Shown piece by piece: positions 33,033 through 35,222 of a stretch of DNA of 35,222 nt. Where the stretch lies: NCBI GenBank assembly GCA_963708545.1, contig CAVPUD010000063.1, forward strand, positions 1 to 35,222, read 5' to 3'. The position numbers were made by a program, and so were the translations under genes. The DNA comes from Extensimonas sp963708545. GTDB lineage: Bacteria; Pseudomonadota; Gammaproteobacteria; Burkholderiales; Burkholderiaceae_C. The notes beneath the pieces are model-generated. The model saw only the letters and a program-made list of their open reading frames with translations. It searched no databases and had not been told where the DNA came from. How positions within the stretch are numbered: the stretch's first letter is position 1; the number at the start of each line of letters is the position of its first letter.

Positions 33033-33824
33033 TCAAACGAAGCGCAGCCCCACGCTGCCCAGGTTCTGCACCTTGAGCGTGACGGCGTCACCGGCCTGCA
33101 CGGCCACGGCTTCGGTGATGCCGCCCGAGAGCACCAGGCTGCCGGCCGGCAGCTCCTGACCGCGTGCGGCCAGGTGGTTGACCAGCATGGCCACGGCGGC
33201 AGCCGGGTTGCCGACCACCGCGGCGCCGGCGCCAAAGGCCACGGGCGCGCCGTTTTTCTCGAGCACGACGCCGAGCGTGCGCAAGTCCAGGTCTTGCGCA
33301 CTCGCGATGCGGCTGCCAACGACGAAGCGCGCAGCCGAGGTGTTGTCGGCGATCACGCTTTTGGCGTCGAACTTGAAGTCGCGGTAGCGGCTGTCGATGA
33401 CCTCTATGCCCGCTAGCACGAAGTCGCACGCCGCGAGCACGGCGCCGACATGGCAGCCCGGCCCTTTGAGCGCACTCTTGGTGACGAAGCAGATCTCAGG
33501 CTCGACCTTGGGGTGGATGAGCTCGCTGACCTCGATGGCGGCGCCTTCGGGCACGGCGAATTCATCGACGAGAAAGCCGAACACCGGCTCGCTCACGCCC
33601 ATTTGCTTCATCTTGGCAAACGAGGTCAGCCCGGCCTTGTAGCCCACCACGCGCGCGCCGCGCGCCGTCTTGCGCGCAAGCACTGCGTCCTGCACGTCGT
33701 AGGCGTCGGCCCAGTCCATGCCGGGGTGCTGGTCCGTGATCTTGGGCGTGTCCTGCGCCTTCTGCTGGCAGTTCTCGAGGTACTCGGCCAGTTGAGCGAT
33801 GGTGGCTTGGTCCAATGTGCTCAT
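33033..33824 (-). CDS. 4-Oxalocrotonate decarboxylase (2-oxo-3-hexenedioate decarboxylase)
   Basis: A 263-residue DmpH/XylI/NahK-type enzyme that converts 2-oxo-3-hexenedioate to 2-hydroxypent-2,4-dienoate and needs a divalent metal. Strong family blocks: GLTSFAKMKQMGV, LIHPKVEPEICFVTK, GPGCHVGAVLAACD, EVIDSRYRDFKFD, DLRTLGVVLEKNG and GAGAAVVGNP. These match the decarboxylase better than the sister hydratase DmpE, although both share the fold; DmpE is not in the window. The ATG at 33824 has AGGAG; it begins 9 bases after the aldolase stop. Confidence 0.9.
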   Translation of the reverse strand: MSTLDQATIAQLAEYLENCQQKAQDTPKITDQHPGMDWADAYDVQDAVLARKTARGARVVGYKAGLTSFAKMKQMGVSEPVFGFLVDEFAVPEGAAIEVSELIHPKVEPEICFVTKSALKGPGCHVGAVLAACDFVLAGIEVIDSRYRDFKFDAKSVIADNTSAARFVVGSRIASAQDLDLRTLGVVLEKNGAPVAFGAGAAVVGNPAAAVAMLVNHLAARGQELPAGSLVLSGGITEAVAVQAGDAVTLKVQNLGSVGLRFV

Positions 33825-33833
33825 CACCGCTCC

Positions 33834-34877
33834 TCAGGCTGCCTTGGCGGGGATCAGGCCGCGTTCCTTGGCCATGGTCAGGGCCGTGTCTTCGATCATG
33901 TCTTCCTGGCCGCCCACCATGCCGCGGCGACCCAGCTCCACCAGGATGTCGCGCGCGGGGACGCCGTACTTGGCCGCCGCGCGCTTGGCAAACAGCAGGA
34001 AGGAGCCGTACACCCCCGCGTAGCCCAGCGTCAGCGCGTCGCGGTCGATGCGGATCGGGAAGTCCATGATGGGCACCACCAGGTCTTCGGCCACGTCGGT
34101 GATCTTGGCCACGTCCACGCCGGTTTGGATGCCCATGAGGTCGCACACGGCGATCAGCACTTCCATGGGCGTATTGCCTGCACCGGCGCCCAGGCCCGCT
34201 GCCGCCGCATCGATGCGCCGCGCACCCACTTCGATCGCCGCGATCGAGTTGGCAACGCCCATCGCAAGGTTGTGGTGGCCGTGAAAGCCAAGCTCGGTTT
34301 CGGGCTTGAGCGCATCGCGCACCGCACTCAGGCGCGCCTTCACGCCATCGGGTAGCAAGTGGCCGGCGGAGTCGGTGATATAGATGCAGTTGGCGCCGTA
34401 GCCCTCCATGAGCTTGGCCTGCTTGACCAGGCCTTCGGGGCTGTTCATGTGGGCCATCATCAAGAAGCCCACCGTGTCCATGTCCATCTTGCGCGCCATC
34501 GTGATGTGCTGCTCGGACACATCGGCCTCGGTGCAGTGCGTGGCCACGCGGATGGTGTGCACGCCCAGATCGTGCGCCATCTTGAGGTGATCGACGGTGC
34601 CTATGCCGGGCAGCAGCAGCGCCGAGACCTTGGCCTGCTTCATCAGCGGGATCACGGCGGACAGGTATTCCTCGTCGGTGTGCGCGGGAAAGCCGTAGTT
34701 GACCGAGCTGCCGCCCAGGCCATCGCCGTGCGTGACCTCGATCAGCGGCACGCCGGCTGCATCCAGACCGCAGGCGATGCTCTTCATTTGCTCGAGCGTC
34801 ATCTGGTGGCGCTTGGGGTGCATGCCGTCACGCAGGGTCATGTCGTGGACGGTGATTTTGGTTCCAGCAAGATTCAT
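33834..34877 (-). CDS. 4-Hydroxy-2-oxovalerate aldolase
   Basis: A 347-residue DmpG/BphI-type class II aldolase giving pyruvate and acetaldehyde. It has the catalytic TLRDGMH (Arg16, Asp17), the metal ligand motif FHGHHN (His199, His201), THCTEADVSEQH and DAAAAGLGAGAGNTP. It forms a channelling complex with the acetaldehyde dehydrogenase encoded just upstream (11-base gap), so toxic acetaldehyde is passed on directly. Length and termini are normal. Confidence 0.96.
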   Translation of the reverse strand: MNLAGTKITVHDMTLRDGMHPKRHQMTLEQMKSIACGLDAAGVPLIEVTHGDGLGGSSVNYGFPAHTDEEYLSAVIPLMKQAKVSALLLPGIGTVDHLKMAHDLGVHTIRVATHCTEADVSEQHITMARKMDMDTVGFLMMAHMNSPEGLVKQAKLMEGYGANCIYITDSAGHLLPDGVKARLSAVRDALKPETELGFHGHHNLAMGVANSIAAIEVGARRIDAAAAGLGAGAGNTPMEVLIAVCDLMGIQTGVDVAKITDVAEDLVVPIMDFPIRIDRDALTLGYAGVYGSFLLFAKRAAAKYGVPARDILVELGRRGMVGGQEDMIEDTALTMAKERGLIPAKAA

Positions 34878-34888
34878 GGTGCGTCCTT

Positions 34889-35222
34889 TCAGGCGGCAAC
34901 GGGTTCGAGGGTCAAGGCGCCGCTGAGGATTTCTTCAGCAAACATTTCGGCGGTGCGCGCGGCGGCGGCGGTCATGATGTCGAGGTTGCCCGCGTACTTG
35001 GGCAGGTAGTCGCCCAGGCCCTCGACCTCGAGGAAGATCGAGACGCGCTTGCCGTCGAACACCGGGCCGTTGACTAGCTTGTAGCCGGGCACGTACTGCT
35101 GCACCTCTTTGATCATGGCGTGAATGGACGCGGTGATCTTGGCCTGGTCGGGCTCGGTCTCGGTCAGGCAGTGCACGGTATCGCGCATGATCAGCGGCGG
35201 ATCGGCCGGATAACAAATCATT
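34889..35222 (-). CDS. Acetaldehyde dehydrogenase (acylating), C-terminal part, cut by window edge
   Basis: The last 110 residues or so of a DmpF/BphJ-type enzyme that oxidises acetaldehyde to acetyl-CoA with NAD and CoA. PADPPLIMRDTVHCL, VPGYKLVNGPVF and GLGDYLPKYAGNLDIMTAAA are clear family sequences. The 5' part with the catalytic Cys lies beyond base 35222. The ATG near the edge is internal, not a start. It is directly upstream of its partner aldolase. Confidence 0.93.
   Translation of the reverse strand, partial: MICYPADPPLIMRDTVHCLTETEPDQAKITASIHAMIKEVQQYVPGYKLVNGPVFDGKRVSIFLEVEGLGDYLPKYAGNLDIMTAAAARTAEMFAEEILSGALTLEPVAA

Overview
The window is high-GC, densely packed bacterial DNA. 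Gene content, codon use and gene order fit a motile member of the Burkholderiales, most likely Comamonadaceae. Features pointing that way are the divergent fliE / fliF-K arrangement followed by fliL-R, erpA beside housekeeping genes, and a short interspersed repeat resembling sequences I recall from Acidovorax-like genomes. No rRNA, tRNA or CRISPR array was recognised.

Left part (1-8.2 kb): the window opens inside an IS200/IS605-type element. Only the first 18 codons of its tnpA and its hairpin-bearing left end are visible. A MASE2-GGDEF diguanylate cyclase follows directly on the + strand. Housekeeping genes come next on the minus strand (tyrS, glmU and a small soluble histidine kinase). A divergent + strand pair follows (an M23 LytM-type endopeptidase and anmK), then minus-strand erpA. 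Cell-wall precursor synthesis (GlmU), wall remodelling (M23) and muropeptide recycling (AnmK) are therefore neighbours.

Middle part (8.2-20.2 kb): a flagellar basal-body and export cluster. The minus strand reads fliF-G-H-I-J-K, then a 314-base gap, then fliL-M-N-O-P-Q-R. fliE is on the + strand, divergent from fliF. Together they encode the MS-ring, the C-ring switch, the export ATPase with its regulator and chaperone, hook-length control, the stator-associated FliL and the export gate. fliI carries three separate one-base insertions within 280 bases whose sum restores the frame. glmU has one missing base and tyrS one extra base. The rest of each gene is well conserved, so sequence error is the leading explanation.

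Right part (20.2-35.2 kb): after a + strand DMT-family exporter, every gene to the window end is on the minus strand. Read in transcription order these are the end of an acylating acetaldehyde dehydrogenase, 4-hydroxy-2-oxovalerate aldolase, 4-oxalocrotonate decarboxylase, 4-oxalocrotonate tautomerase, the alpha and beta subunits of a Rieske ring-hydroxylating dioxygenase, a thiolase-fold protein, a DUF35 OB-fold protein, an AMP-forming acyl-CoA ligase, a complete branched-chain-amino-acid-type ABC transporter (livKHMGF), a Rieske ferredoxin and an atypical SDR. This looks like an aromatic-acid uptake and degradation operon feeding the lower meta-cleavage pathway. The thiolase-fold protein lacks the thiolase nucleophilic Cys and the GHP His. 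It resembles the Ltp2-type aldolases that work with DUF35 partners, so the cluster may use a CoA-dependent retro-aldol side-chain cleavage. I cannot assign the substrate.

Structures beyond genes: an AT-richer repeat of about 60 bases with a CTAGCGC/GCGCTAG-type core appears up to five times, once as an apparent in-frame insertion in glmU and once in the SDR gene. A 165-base MITE-like unit with perfect 20-base terminal inverted repeats lies between livF and the ferredoxin gene. A 38-base polypyrimidine tract (in the mRNA sense) separates the dioxygenase subunit genes.
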